64,000 nt of DNA from Rhynchopus sp. YZ270_cl-10 (taxonomy: Eukaryota > Euglenozoa > Diplonemea > Diplonemida > Diplonemidae): positions 744,001-808,000 of the forward strand of contig OZ037871.1 of assembly GCA_964035575.1 (NCBI GenBank), read 5' to 3'. Position 1 is the first letter of the stretch. Each line of letters opens with the position of its first letter. Positions 17,979 to 31,650 of the stretch are shown piece by piece. A program made the position numbers and the translations under genes. The notes under the pieces are model-generated. The model saw nothing but the letters and a program-made list of their open reading frames with translations, did not search any database and had not been told where the DNA came from.

Positions 17979-18862
17979 GAAAATTACACCAAACAATTTC
18001 TTATGATCTCCAATACCCTAGCCGCCCCCCTTTTTTGAGGTGCTATTTGAGTCCAACAATAGTGCACGATTCTTCGATACAACGAAAAAAAAAGGTGTTT
18101 TTTTTTTGGTACACTGTCACGAGCGTGCTGTTGTATTTCAAGTCAACTTTTTTTTTTATAGGGATGATACTGGGAAAAGGGTTACGAGGAATGAAAGGAA
18201 TGAGTTGCAAAAGCTTCTTGGGGGTGAGGGGAAAAGGGGGGGATGGGTGAATTGCTTCAAAGCGAGACGTACCAACGCCTTTAATAGATAATGCCTTACA
18301 GCATTGGGGTGGGGTGGGAACCTGAGGGTGGTATCGTAATGTGTCTCTGTGTCACCACCTCCGAACGCCTTCCCCCCTCCTGATGGTGTTCATAACAAAA
18401 CGAAATGAAAACAGAATAGCCCTCTCTCTCTCTACGTATTTTTTTTTGTTTACTTCTAGGATACCAGTTCAGCAGTTGATCTGTGTTGCAGTGGGTGTCA
18501 ATCAGGGGGTGGAGTGGAAATTCAGGTTTTTTTGCGGTGTTGCTGGGGATGCAATGTAGGTAGGCATCCAGGACTGCATCCTGGATGTGCATGGATATCG
18601 GTTGGCCGCCCGTGGTGAGTTTGGATGGAGGGTGGGGTTGGGTGGGGAGGGGCAGCGTTTTACTATTACACTGTCATGTGCATTGACGTGGTTGGAATGT
18701 CATTTGAGGTGAGGGTGTGCCTGTGGGTGGCTGTGGTATGATGTGTATTAAGGATGTGTGGTCGTGGGTGGGGGGGTTGGCGGAGGGAGGCGAAGACGTG
18801 TGTGTTTTCGAATAAGATATGTTTTAAAGATATGTGGTGTTTGCTTCGGATGTGTTCCCCCG
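17979..18862. other. Intergenic, no gene recognised
   Basis: AT-rich and then GT-rich spacer leading to the third small-RNA cluster. No coding region or clear hairpin family member was found. Confidence 0.4.
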
Positions 18863-18941
18863 ATGATGACCCATTTTACTTACCTTACATTGTCTGATCC
18901 CTTCATTGGTTTGAAGCTAACTTTCCTGTCAAATCGTCTGA
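18863..18941 (+). ncRNA. Box C/D RNA, type S4 (copy 4)
   Basis: Box C 18863-18869, box D 18938-18941. It opens the third cluster, upstream of the second surface-protein gene. Confidence 0.6.
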
Positions 18942-18982
18942 GCACATCTGCGGACATGTCTGTGTGTGGGTCTGTTCACGTC

Positions 18983-19072
18983 ACACCGAATGATGACCAA
19001 ATACGATAAGAGTACCTGAGCCTTCTGGCATTGCTGAGAACTTCGAGTATTTTCAAATACACCTGACAGTGT
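18983..19072 (+). ncRNA. Box C/D RNA, type S5 (copy 3)
   Basis: Box C 18990-18996, box D 19063-19066, outer ACAC/GTGT stem. Confidence 0.58.
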
Positions 19073-19134
19073 TGCACGCCCTCCCTTGCTGTTGGGTGGG
19101 GTCACCCTTCTCACTTCACTCACTCTAAACCCCC

Positions 19135-19149
19135 ACGCTGTGATGATCA
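19135..19149 (+). pseudogene. Truncated S1 unit (5' end only)
   Basis: ACGC stem strand and box C are present, then the sequence changes at 19150 to the block that is homologous to 1662-1850. This is a recombination breakpoint inside an S1 gene; box D is absent. Confidence 0.6.
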
Positions 19150-19154
19150 GAAAT

Positions 19155-19180
19155 AGTGGAGCTCCTCGGGTGTCTACACT
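19155..19180 (+). other. H2 hairpin, duplicated copy
   Basis: Same hairpin and tail as at 1666-1691, carried along in the segmental duplication. Confidence 0.45.
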
Positions 19181-19330
19181 AATACAAAGTTTTCAAAGAA
19201 ATAAAAGAATAGTAAAAAAAACGTATCGTCGTTTCTGTAGGGAAGGAACAACAAGAAGGGATCGGGGTCTCATTTTTCCTTCGAGGAGTGGGTGGGGGTG
19301 AACAACGGAATTCGTTGCAGTCATGTGCAA

Positions 19331-19402
19331 GTGCTGTGATGATCATCCATTTCATACTGTCCTCCGATGCTGACAACTTTATGTGGTTTAATTTCTGAGC
19401 GT
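19331..19402 (+). ncRNA. Box C/D RNA, type S1 (copy 4)
   Basis: Box C 19336-19342, box D 19395-19398. It has the GUGC/GCGU wobble stem like copy 1. Confidence 0.7.
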
Positions 19403-19423
19403 CTTCCCCTCCACATGCTCTCT

Positions 19424-19496
19424 GTGTGTATGATGATTATCCATTCTCATAGCGTTCCGATGGCGACAAAGACTTGTGGTTTAATTCTGACACACG
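19424..19496 (+). ncRNA. Box C/D RNA, type S2 (copy 4)
   Basis: Box C 19430-19436, box D 19487-19490. It is the last unit before the second surface-protein gene. Confidence 0.72.
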
Positions 19497-19694
19497 CATT
19501 AAACAGCTATCGACCCCTCTACCAATAGGTCTACCCTTTACGTTCCTCTGCGAAGTTGAAGAGGCCTTCTTCCCTCCTGGTTTCCCCAAGAGGTCCATTA
19601 TCAGGAACCTCTTGCGCGTACTCCTCTCCTTCTTTCTCCTCATATCCTGTATCACAAGACACAACGAATCAGGGCAGTAAACACAGACCAAATG

Positions 19695-21800
19695 ATGCTG
19701 GTGAACGTGTTGATGCTTGCGGCTGCAAGTCAAAGTCTCAACTGTTGGGGAGGGAGTGTGGGGTCTATCACCACAACCTCAAACCCGGACCTCATTTATG
19801 CCCAAGGCGATTGCGGGGCTATGTGGTACAATGTCAGCGACAAAGCTAACCCTCACCTTGCGAGCCTTCCTCACTACACAAAGGCCGGCCCCTCTGGAGT
19901 TTATGCATATTCCGCGTACAGCGCTACAAGCAGTGGGGACATTGTAGCCGTGTTCCCTGATTATGCGGGTTTAAATTTCAGGGATTATGTGGTGCTGTAT
20001 TCAGTTGACACCCGCGAAGCACTTGCAGCAGTTAATTTGTCAACCTCGGCTGGCAGAGTGGACGACGTCGCAGTGCACAACAACCTGCTGTTCGTTGTTG
20101 GCTCGAAGGGACTTGCTGTTGTTAATGCAACAACCGGTGCTGTCGTCTTTTCTGCACCCTTCCCGTCGGATAGCTACATACAACGCGTTAAGGTCAGCCC
20201 CGAAGCCAAACTACTGTACACCTACAATGCACCTGGGAACAATGAGGTGGGAACAGTAACTATCCGCAGCTTGGACACATTTGCCGCTCTGAGCTCATTC
20301 AAGCACAAGGGGATTACCAAGATTTTGACTCCAACAGGATCACCGACGGAAGTATACTTATTCGATGATTTCCGACTCACAAAAGTGGACGTTTCTGATC
20401 CTGCGAATCCAGTTGTGGGGAGTCCAAGCGCTAGCCTAAGTGACAAAATTGCGGATATTGTTTGGACGGATGTGCTCGTTATCGCAACCTACAGAGACCC
20501 ACTAGACGATGTGCGCGTGCTTGACCCTCTGAACGGGTTTAGCATCACTGCTCGATCCAACACTGCAGTTGATCTTTCTTCCGCTCACCTTGCAGTCGGA
20601 GACACGGGGACCATCTACTGTGTGTCGGGCGAATCGAAGTTGATGGTGTTTGAGCAGCAGGGCTCTGACTTAGTTATGTCTGGGGAATCAGAGCCGAGCG
20701 TTGTGGACCCCTGGGCAGCTGTGGAGATAGAACCGGGCGTTATGGCTGTGATGGGGTCGTCGCACGGGGTTTATATTGTGGACACGCACAGCCCTATGCC
20801 GAAAGTGTTGGCAAACGTGTCATGGGGGAACATATCGTATACCAATCCGATATGTGTTTCACGTAAACATGCGCTGCTTCTTGTTCAGGAGACGCCATCC
20901 AATCTGCCGACGTCTCTTGTCGCATACAACGTATCTGACCCCACCGCGCCTGCACCCGTGTGGAGGAAGGAAGATGGAATGTACTCATGTGCTGCTACTG
21001 AAGATGTCTTTCTACTCACTCAAACTTCTGATTCGTACCCAACGAAGGTCGAAGTTGTTGATGCGACCACAGGGGAGACGACTGACACGGTAGTCGTCGG
21101 GAACGGGAGGAGTGCAGGCGTGTCAAGGGGATACCTATTCTTCTCGTCCGAAGGTGATGTGAAAGCCTTCCATATTTCTGAGTCCCTGCAGGCGGAGCCT
21201 CTTCCGGATTTACTGTTGAATTCCTCAACGAGCAATTTTGCCTACGGTACGGACACAAGTATGTGCGTGGCTCAATATGACTCGAAGTCGGACCCTGGGC
21301 CTCTAAGCATTTTTATGTACGACACACGGAGAGACAGTGCCGAGGTGGAGGAACCTGTCCAACAACTGCACTATACTAATGCGACGATGTCTCTCTTGAG
21401 TGGGCAAACAATGGTGGTTCAAGATTTCAGCGGGAACGCCAGCATGATGCTGATATACGACACGAGCACGTCACCCATTACGTTGACGAAGGCTGTTGAA
21501 GACGAGGACCTCGTACACCCGAACTTTGTGATGGGCGATACGTTTTACCGAATGGGACAGGGCGGAGCAATTACTTTTTACAATCCTACACCTGTCACAC
21601 CTACACCTGCCACACCTGCACCTGACACATCTGCTGCAGGGGTACCTTGGCTTATTGTGGCGGGGTCTGCCGTCTTCTTAGCAGCCGCTGCGTTTGCTGG
21701 GGGCTGGTTCTTGAAGTCGAAGATGAAGGTGCGCGAGGTGGACGAGAATTCGGGTTTGTGCGACGAAATAGTGAACGACGACGTGCAGGAAGTGGAATGA
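19695..21800 (+). CDS. Surface beta-propeller-like membrane protein (LVIVD-type repeats), copy 2
   Basis: About 701 residues from the start homologous to copy 1. An ATG three bases upstream (19692) arose by one C-to-T difference from copy 1, so 19695 is preferred. Domain order is the same: short hydrophobic N-terminus, propeller-like repeats, Thr/Pro stalk, membrane helix and a nearly identical 30-residue tail. Differences cluster in a few surface-loop-like stretches (near residues 50-75, 130-140, 230-260 and 365-385), while long stretches elsewhere and the C-terminus barely differ. This pattern suits a diversifying surface family with conversion of the rest, which is inference. Confidence 0.85.
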   Translation: MLVNVLMLAAASQSLNCWGGSVGSITTTSNPDLIYAQGDCGAMWYNVSDKANPHLASLPHYTKAGPSGVYAYSAYSATSSGDIVAVFPDYAGLNFRDYVVLYSVDTREALAAVNLSTSAGRVDDVAVHNNLLFVVGSKGLAVVNATTGAVVFSAPFPSDSYIQRVKVSPEAKLLYTYNAPGNNEVGTVTIRSLDTFAALSSFKHKGITKILTPTGSPTEVYLFDDFRLTKVDVSDPANPVVGSPSASLSDKIADIVWTDVLVIATYRDPLDDVRVLDPLNGFSITARSNTAVDLSSAHLAVGDTGTIYCVSGESKLMVFEQQGSDLVMSGESEPSVVDPWAAVEIEPGVMAVMGSSHGVYIVDTHSPMPKVLANVSWGNISYTNPICVSRKHALLLVQETPSNLPTSLVAYNVSDPTAPAPVWRKEDGMYSCAATEDVFLLTQTSDSYPTKVEVVDATTGETTDTVVVGNGRSAGVSRGYLFFSSEGDVKAFHISESLQAEPLPDLLLNSSTSNFAYGTDTSMCVAQYDSKSDPGPLSIFMYDTRRDSAEVEEPVQQLHYTNATMSLLSGQTMVVQDFSGNASMMLIYDTSTSPITLTKAVEDEDLVHPNFVMGDTFYRMGQGGAITFYNPTPVTPTPATPAPDTSAAGVPWLIVAGSAVFLAAAAFAGGWFLKSKMKVREVDENSGLCDEIVNDDVQEVE

Positions 21801-22474
21801 TCGGGGGTTTGAAAAAACTTGTCTGATGACAAGGAAACAGACCTCCTCACCTGCTGAACCGACCCCAAAAGACTTTTACTTTTATATTGTTCATGCTCGC
21901 GTGTTTGTGTATTTGTTTATTCAACACTTTCCATCTTTTTTCAGGTCCTGGGCTGGACTCTAAATTGCATCCGTCCCTGCTGAACTCTGTGAAGGTGTTG
22001 ACCACTCGAATCGATGTCTTTACCTGAGAGACTACCAAACAGGAGGTGAGGAGGGGTATGCGGGGCGCTTTTGTGCCTTCAGGGTCTTTTTGTTTTTCAG
22101 CAACCCTGCCTCTTCTATACTACCGGGGGTATTGATGTCTTTTATGGACGTTTTGTGGGCGGTTATTGGGTTTTGGAGTGACCAAAAGGACTAAAAAGCG
22201 AGGTAAAAAGCTGTTCCCTTTTTCTGTCTCACTCACTCAAATAAAATACACGCTCGGTACCCAATCTGGACGCCCAAAAGTTTCGAAAACCACATATTTC
22301 CACTGCCGGCTCATTGTAACCACAGGGATGCACCGATTTCGACTGTTCACCTCACCCTTCAGAAAACCCCCTGTAAAAATAAAAAACAGGCTCACAAAAT
22401 TTCAATCCTATTCACAACGTTTCACAGCTATGTGGGTGGGAAAAGTTGACTCTGCCACTCCAGGGAAAATAGGG
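21801..22474 (+). other. 3' region of surface-protein gene copy 2
   Basis: Homologous to 4981-5654. The GTATGC...TTTTTCAG 45-base intron-like segment is at 22056-22100. No separate gene is supported. Confidence 0.45.
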
Positions 22475-22540
22475 TGCAGCCCATCACGCCAGTGTCTGTC
22501 TGAGGAGTTGGACTGCCACTTTTAATCTTGGGCAAGATAT
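22475..22540 (+). ncRNA. H/ACA-like AGA-box RNA, type S3 (copy 4)
   Basis: GCCCA 22479-22483, TGGGC 22529-22533, AGA 22535-22537. Confidence 0.55.
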
Positions 22541-22593
22541 GTTTTGAGCAAACTGTTTTCTTTGTTGGGGTTGTTTTTCATGTACCTATTTCG

Positions 22594-22672
22594 ATGATGA
22601 CCCATTTTACTTACCTTACATTGTCTGATCCCTTCATTGGTTTGAAGCTAACTTACCTGTCAAATCGTCTGA
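22594..22672 (+). ncRNA. Box C/D RNA, type S4 (copy 5)
   Basis: Box C 22594-22600, box D 22669-22672. Confidence 0.6.
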
Positions 22673-22713
22673 GCACATCTGCGGACATGTCTGTGTGTGG
22701 GTCTGTTCACGTC

Positions 22714-22803
22714 ACACCGAATGATGACCAAATACGATAAGAGTACCTGAGCCTTCTGGCATTGCTGAGAACTTCGAGTATTTTCAAATACACCTGACAG
22801 TGT
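22714..22803 (+). ncRNA. Box C/D RNA, type S5 (copy 4)
   Basis: Box C 22721-22727, box D 22794-22797, outer ACAC/GTGT stem. Confidence 0.58.
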
Positions 22804-22864
22804 TGCACGCCCTCCCTTGCTGTTGGGTGGGTCACCCTTCTCACTTCACTCACTCTAAACCCCC

Positions 22865-22936
22865 ACGCTGTGATGATCATCCATTTCATACTGTCCTCCG
22901 ATGCTGACAACTTTATGTGGTTTAATTTCTGAGCGT
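22865..22936 (+). ncRNA. Box C/D RNA, type S1 (copy 5)
   Basis: Box C 22870-22876, box D 22929-22932, perfect ACGC/GCGU stem. Confidence 0.75.
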
Positions 22937-22957
22937 CTTCCCCTCCACATGCTCTCT

Positions 22958-23031
22958 GTGTGTATGATGATTATCCATTCTCATAGCGTTCCGATGGCGA
23001 CAAAGACTTGTGGTTTAATTCTGACACACAC
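22958..23031 (+). ncRNA. Box C/D RNA, type S2 (copy 5)
   Basis: Box C 22964-22970, box D 23021-23024, GUGUGU/ACACAC stem. Confidence 0.75.
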
Positions 23032-23052
23032 GCACTGTACATCCGAAACTTC

Positions 23053-23118
23053 TGCAGCCCATCACGCCAGTGTCTGTCTGAGGAGTTGGACTGCCACTTT
23101 TAATCTTGGGCAAGATAT
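23053..23118 (+). ncRNA. H/ACA-like AGA-box RNA, type S3 (copy 5)
   Basis: GCCCA 23057-23061, TGGGC 23107-23111, AGA 23113-23115. Confidence 0.55.
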
Positions 23119-23157
23119 GTTTTGGACAAACTGGTTTCTTATCATGTACCTATTTCG

Positions 23158-23236
23158 ATGATGACCCATTTTACTTACCTTACATTGTCTGATCCCTTCA
23201 TTGGTTTGAAGCTAACTTACCTGTCAAATCGTCTGA
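23158..23236 (+). ncRNA. Box C/D RNA, type S4 (copy 6)
   Basis: Box C 23158-23164, box D 23233-23236. Cassette similarity ends at about 23270, some 190 bases before the alpha-tubulin start. Confidence 0.6.
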
Positions 23237-23405
23237 GCACATCTGCGGACATGTCTGTGTGTGGGTCTGGTATTATGTTTTTAGACAAACTGTGTCTGTT
23301 TCAGAGGGTAAGGCCCTTCATTTGTTAAGTAGTGTGTGCAGATGTGCCATGTGTGCACGGGTATGCACCGTTCTCTTTGGTGATGGGGCGCAGCTGTCTC
23401 GTTGA

Positions 23406-24818
<1,413 letters not shown>

Positions 24819-25581
24819 TCACTTCTCCCCGCACCCACATGACACAAGGAGTGTTGCTGTGGGCTTTTGTTGTTGTTTTGCTGTTTTGCTGTTCACAAGA
24901 TACCCCATTCCCTGTATTCCCCTGTTCCCGCGAAATACAAAAAACAAAGAGACAAACCAACACCACCTTCGCAAGAATGTGGCATGACATTCAAATACAT
25001 CAGAAAAGAGATGCATTTCGCAAAATCCATTTTTTAAAAAACCCCTGGTCCACAAAGTCTGACAGGTCGTTGAGAGGTTTTGTGGAACACCAACCCCCAC
25101 AAAAAGCACCCCTAAAGGAAGGACGTTCATACCACGCAATGTGTCGTCTTTGCACAGAGCTAAGACAGCTACGCACCGCAGTGCTCCGTCCACGCTGCCA
25201 CGCAGCAGGAAAGAGCCTGCGAGCCCCATACGCTGTCTATGATTTCAGTACAAAACGCACCTGTGTGTGTATGCAAGCAACAAAAAAAAGCTACCAAAAA
25301 CAAAACACCCCCTTTCACATTTGTACTACAAACAGCTTTCATTACAATGACTCCAAAGGTGTGACTTTAGACCCTTCTTCGACTGTCTGTGTCACTGGAG
25401 GGTGCATCACCATGACCGAGATTCGTTTCCTTTGTGGCTCAGAACGGGCCAACGTGCGCAACAAAGCAGGCTACATGCGCCATGTGGGATGACTCAGAAA
25501 GCATGGCACTGCCTTGCAGCATCCATACCATTGTAACTATTGAAAACACAAACACATCACAACAGACAAAACAAACTCATA
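24819..25581. other. Intergenic, no gene recognised
   Basis: Spacer between alpha-tubulin and the cathepsin gene. It ends in an A/C-rich leader. No credible coding region or repeat family member was found. Confidence 0.4.
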
Positions 25582-26568
25582 ATGCGTACCCTTTCCCTTG
25601 TTGTGTGTGCCCTCCTGGCGAGCCAGGCACACGGGTACTCTGAGCAGTACGTGCGTGCCAACTCGCAGCTGCTGTGGAACACCTTCAAGAACGACCACGG
25701 CAAGCAGTACTCGAGCATCGCAGAGGAGCAGCGCCGCTACGGGATCTTCACCGCCAACATGCTGAAGGCGTCGCGTTTCGAGAAGGAGCAGACCAAGGGA
25801 GCCCAGTTCGGCATGAACGTGTTCTCCGACATGTCTGCTGCTGAGTTCAAGTCGTACCACAACATGAAGGTGGAGAAGAAGCAGTCGCCCCCTGCCATGT
25901 TCACTGAGGAGCAGGTGGCTGCCGCCGCCGACGCCAAGGACTGGAGATCCGCTGGTGCCGTGACCCACGTGAAGAACCAGGCACAGTGCGGATCGTGCTG
26001 GGCATTCTCCACCACCGGAGGCATTGAGGGACAGTGGCAGCTGTCCGGCAAGACCCTGACCTCGGTGTCCGAGCAGGAGCTTGTGTCATGCGACAAGGTC
26101 GACCAGGGCTGCAACGGAGGACTGATGGACAACGCCCTGAAGTGGCTGATCTCGAACCACAACGGAGACATCGTGACTGAGGACTCCTACCCCTACAAGT
26201 CGGGCACCGGAATCCGCCACACCTGCGAGTCCGTGACCGGCAAGCCCGTCGGAGCCACCATCTCGTCGTACAAGGACATCACCCACACCGAGGCACAGAT
26301 GAAGACCTTCGTCTCCACCGGAGGACCCCTCTCCATCGCCGTTGACGCCCAGAAGTGGCAGTCGTACTCCGGAGGAGTGCTGACCACCTGCTGTGGAATC
26401 TTCGGATGCCAGCTTGACCACGGAGTGCTCATTGTCGGATACGGCGCTGACTACTGGATCATCAAGAACTCCTGGGGAACCACCTGGGGAGAGTCTGGAT
26501 ACATCCGTGTGTCCTACGGCTCGAACGAGTGCGGCCTGAACGAGTCCCCTGTGACCTCGATTGTCTGA
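25582..26568 (+). CDS. Cathepsin L-like papain-family cysteine protease
   Basis: About 328 residues. A signal peptide (MRTLSLVVCALLASQAHG) leads into an I29 inhibitor propeptide (about 20-105) and the C1A peptidase domain (about 118-328). The catalytic residues are visible: Cys in QCGSCWAFS, His in LDHGVLIVGYG and Asn in IKNSWGTTWGE; the oxyanion Gln precedes the Cys. The closest form by eye is the kinetoplastid cruzipain/brucipain group, but the long C-terminal extension of those enzymes is absent. It should act in lysosomes or digestive vacuoles. The start at 25582 is chosen over an in-frame ATG at 25540 because it places the signal peptide at the N-terminus. Confidence 0.95.
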   Translation: MRTLSLVVCALLASQAHGYSEQYVRANSQLLWNTFKNDHGKQYSSIAEEQRRYGIFTANMLKASRFEKEQTKGAQFGMNVFSDMSAAEFKSYHNMKVEKKQSPPAMFTEEQVAAAADAKDWRSAGAVTHVKNQAQCGSCWAFSTTGGIEGQWQLSGKTLTSVSEQELVSCDKVDQGCNGGLMDNALKWLISNHNGDIVTEDSYPYKSGTGIRHTCESVTGKPVGATISSYKDITHTEAQMKTFVSTGGPLSIAVDAQKWQSYSGGVLTTCCGIFGCQLDHGVLIVGYGADYWIIKNSWGTTWGESGYIRVSYGSNECGLNESPVTSIV

Positions 26569-28238
<1,670 letters not shown>

Positions 28239-28437
28239 ATGATAGAAGTGGAAGGACCTGATTGACCTTCTGCTATTCCTCTATGTGCGGCAGTACTGTG
28301 AGGACGTACATATGACTATATTGGTTGTGGATACGCAACAAACTGTAATATTTCTTGCGATTGGCAGACACCCCAGACGTGGTACCACGTTATCTAGCTC
28401 AGGGTGTTTGTCATTGTTTATTCTTGATTTTTTTGAA

Positions 28438-28480
28438 GGTGCCTAAGCATGTGAGGCTAGGAGCATCTTGCCATGTTATC
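28438..28480 (+). other. H1 hairpin, 200 bases after polyubiquitin
   Basis: GGTGC pairs with GCATC (28463-28467), where most members have GGTGA with TCATC; this A-U to C-G change keeps pairing. CCTAAGC pairs with GCTAGG apart from one base. The tail is diverged (TTGCCATGTTATC). The rest of 28239-29109 is AT-rich spacer without a gene. Confidence 0.55.
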
Positions 28481-29109
28481 TTGTGGGACTGAAAACTAAA
28501 TTACCAAGCAGAAAAAATGAGCAAAGGAAAAGGAGCTCGCTTCTCTTGTACACAAGCCAAGAGGGGACAGGAATGCATGCACGTGTCTTGAGTTGCGCGT
28601 GCGCACCGTGCAGTATTGCTCGGTGCAGAAACCCTATTTTTTATTCTTCTTCGTGGTGTCTCTTTGTGTTTTATTTTTATTTTTACACCTTCTGTTGTCT
28701 GCAGGGTGCTTGTGCTTTCATCCGGATGGCTGGCATCGTACGTGGGCCAGTCTGTGGTGACTGCATCAAAAACGACAGTTTTTTTTTTTAACTACCATTT
28801 TTATTTGTGGACCGGGTGCACACACCTCTATCCTGCATACTTGCTGTGCAAAGTGCGCGTCTGCACGCGACGTTCTCTTGTTGCAGAACATTCATTGTTT
28901 GGGAACTCTTTATTGGAAGAGAGAGCCAAAAAATAAGAAGAGCGTTTTTGTGAAACTAAAGGAAAGCAAAAGGCCTGATGAACTGCCATACAAAAACCTT
29001 CAGACTCTACACACCTACTTTGTTTTCTTGTACCCGACCCACCTCCCGTGTATTCATTATTCGTTAGTAACCCACAACACACAGGCTATCTTTACATCAA
29101 CACAGCAAA

Positions 29110-30526
29110 ATGTCCCACCGTAAGTTTGAGCAGCCGCGTCACGGCCATTTGGGATACCTTCCCCGCAAGAGGTGCACCCACGTGCGCGGTCGCGTCAGGT
29201 CCTTCCCCAAGGATGACCAGACCCAGGAGCCCCACCTGACCGCCTTCATGGCCTACAAGGCGGGTATGTCCCACATTGTGCGTGACCTGGACCGTGCCGG
29301 ATCCAAGATGCACAAGAAGGAGGTCTGCGAGCCCGTGACCATCCTTGACTGCCCCGAGATGGTTGTTGTCGGTATCGTCGGATACAAGCCCTCTGCCCGC
29401 GGAATGCGCGCTGTGACCACCATGTGGGCACAGAAGCTCGGAGAGCCCCTCCTCCGTCGTTACTACCGTACCTGGTACGCATCGAAGAAGAAGGCCTTCA
29501 CCAAGCACACTGCCAACTTCAAGGCTGACGGCGAGGACCGCAAGAAGCAGCTGGCCCGTCTCTCCAAGAACGCGACCGTGCTCCGTGTGCTCGTCCACAC
29601 CCAGCCCAGCAAGCTGAAGCTCGGCAAGCGCAAGGCTGACGTCTGTGAGATCCAGGTGAACGGAGGAGACATGCAGGGAAAGCTCGCCTTCGCCGAGAAG
29701 CTCCTTGAGCAGAGCGTGTCGGTCGGCCAGGTCTTCAAGGACTCCGAGCACTGCGACGTGATCGCCGTGTCCCGTGGTCACGGATTCGAGGGTGTGGTGC
29801 ACCGTTGGGGTGTGTCCCGTCTGCCCCGTAAGTCGCACAGAGGTCTGCGCAAGGTTGCCTGCATTGGAGCATGGCATCCGTCCCGTGTCTCGTACACGGT
29901 GGCCCGCGCGGGTCAGAACGGTTTCCACCACCGTACCGAGCTGAACAAGAAGATCTACAAGATCGGTGAGGCCGCTGGCAAGACTGACAAGGGTAACGCC
30001 ACCACCGCCATTGACATCACCCCGAAGGACATCACCCCCCTGGGCGGATTCCCCCACTACGGTGAGGTCAACAACGAGTACGTCATGCTCAAGGTATGTT
30101 TCCTTTGGCAGCTGCTTTGCTTTTATATAGCCTACACCACTACTACCATCATCACTACCATCATCACTACCATCATCACTACCATCATCACTACCATCAT
30201 CACTACCATCATCACTGCCATCATCACTACCATCATCACTACCATCATCACTACCATCATCACTACCATCATCACTACCATCATCACTGCCACCACCACG
30301 ACCACCACACTACACCACACCACAGGGATCCATCCCCGGACCTACCAAGCGTGTGATCACCATGCGTCGCCCTCTGGCACCCCAGACCAACCGTGCCGCC
30401 CAGGAGCAGGTGACCCTCAAGTTCATCGACACCTCGTCGAAGCAGGGACACGGACACTTCCAGACCCAGGCCGAGCGCGCCAAGTTCATGGGACAGCGCA
30501 AGAAGGACATTGCCAAGGCACAGTGA
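29110..30526 (+). CDS. Ribosomal protein L3 (uL3), two exons
   Basis: Exon 1 29110-30093 and exon 2 30326-30526 encode 394 residues, the normal length for cytosolic uL3 of the large subunit. It starts MSHRKFEQPRHGHLGYLPRK, with the conserved basic N-terminus that reaches towards the peptidyl transferase centre. The conserved histidine region reads WGVSRLPRKSHRGLRKVACIGAWHP. Exon 2 continues GSIPGPTKRVITMRRPL, the expected C-terminal part. The intron (GTATGT...CACCACAG, 232 bases) is phase 0 and contains a 12-base tandem repeat. The GC-rich codon use matches its highly expressed neighbours. Confidence 0.97.
30137..30291. repeat. 12-bp minisatellite in the L3 intron
   Basis: About 13 copies of ACCATCATCACT within the L3 intron. 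It creates fortuitous long reading frames on both strands. Confidence 0.85.
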
Positions 30527-30615
30527 ATGTGAATTGCTCTTTTTATTTTTCTTACGTTCGTTGGTATTTTTTGGGTATTTTTTTTTCCAGGAGTCAAGCG
30601 AGAGCTATTTTATTG

Positions 30616-30660
30616 GGTGACTAAGCATGAGAGGCGAGGTTCATCTTATAACCTTTTATT
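30616..30660 (+). other. H1 hairpin, 90 bases after ribosomal protein L3
   Basis: GGTGA pairs with TCATC (30641-30645); inner CTAAGC pairs partly with GCGAGG; loop ATGAGAG; tail CTTATAACCTTTT. Confidence 0.6.
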
Positions 30661-31650
30661 TTCTTTTTTTTATACCTTTTGTGCTGCATCCGGTAAGCTG
30701 AGATGTCTGCATACACTATTCTCTTTTTTTTTTCCATTGTCTCACGCCCTATCATCTTGGCGTCTGTTATTCATTTTCTTTTTAGGTTTTGGACGATAAA
30801 GACCCCCCCTCCACACCCCTACCTTTTGCACAACCCCTTTGTCTGCTCCAAACGAGACCAGCCACCATAGCTACTTCTTCTTCACACTTGCCCATTCTTT
30901 CCCCCTTTCTCCACTCTGTTCACAGCAGACGTACCAACTCGTATATCATACCCCAAGTTGCACAGTACCGCAACACAAAGGCGGAAGAAGACGAAGGAGT
31001 ACTGGACAGCCGACTGCAGTAGCACCGCTTGTTTATGTTTCGGAAAAAGGCGAATGCTGTGTCTTGGGAAGGTATTTATCCCGAACTGATCTAATCCGTT
31101 TAAACGCCTTGTTGCAGCAAAGCTGCTTCAACGAGTTGACACGCTAGAGTGGCGGGGTGGGGTCGGGTGGGTGGCGCTCTTTCTTTAACCCGGGGTGTTA
31201 TGTCTAGCCTCCGTTGAGGTGTCCGCACCGTATAAACAAGCACCTCAACCAGTCTGCACTACATTGCCTCTGCAACAAGGGGCTGACAAGGTGTCAGCCT
31301 CTGCAGAGTGTTCCCGCACAGACGGTGCTCTCTGTGGGCGGGTGTGAGGCCACAGTGAGCCGCGTTCATCTGAGAAGGTTTTGTTCTTGTGTGCCACCGT
31401 TTGTGGATGAGACCTGGGCAGCAGATGTCGAGCTGATGTGGTGGGATGGGGTTTGTGTTTTACATATGCACCTTGAACGGCACGCTCTCCGTCACTGTGG
31501 ACAGCGGGGCTGACAACTCCTACTGAGCAAGAGGATGATTCACAGCGGGGTGGAGAGGGGGGTAGCTATTGAGGGTTCCGTTGCCATGCTGGTGTCCCTA
31601 GCCTAGGGGAGGTGTTCTGTAGTGGGGGGAGGGGTTTTGCACTTAGCGCA
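30661..31650. other. Intergenic, no gene recognised
   Basis: T-rich then mixed spacer. Open frames at 30789-31513 are short, overlap one another and resemble no family. Nothing else seen. Confidence 0.4.

Larger units (their letters stand above)
19336..23236 (+). repeat. Segmental duplication, copy 2 (partner 2411-6429)
   Basis: Direct repeat of the first block, differing mainly by substitutions, short codon-sized indels in the surface-protein gene and a shorter Thr/Pro stalk. It ends inside the small-RNA cluster just before alpha-tubulin. Confidence 0.85.

Noticed and set aside
30096-30356. HHHYHH-rich and MVVMM-rich frames in the L3 intron
   Set aside because: Products of the 12-bp minisatellite.
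30789-31513. Short frames between L3 and the PAM2 gene
   Set aside because: Mutually overlapping, no similarity and no start context.
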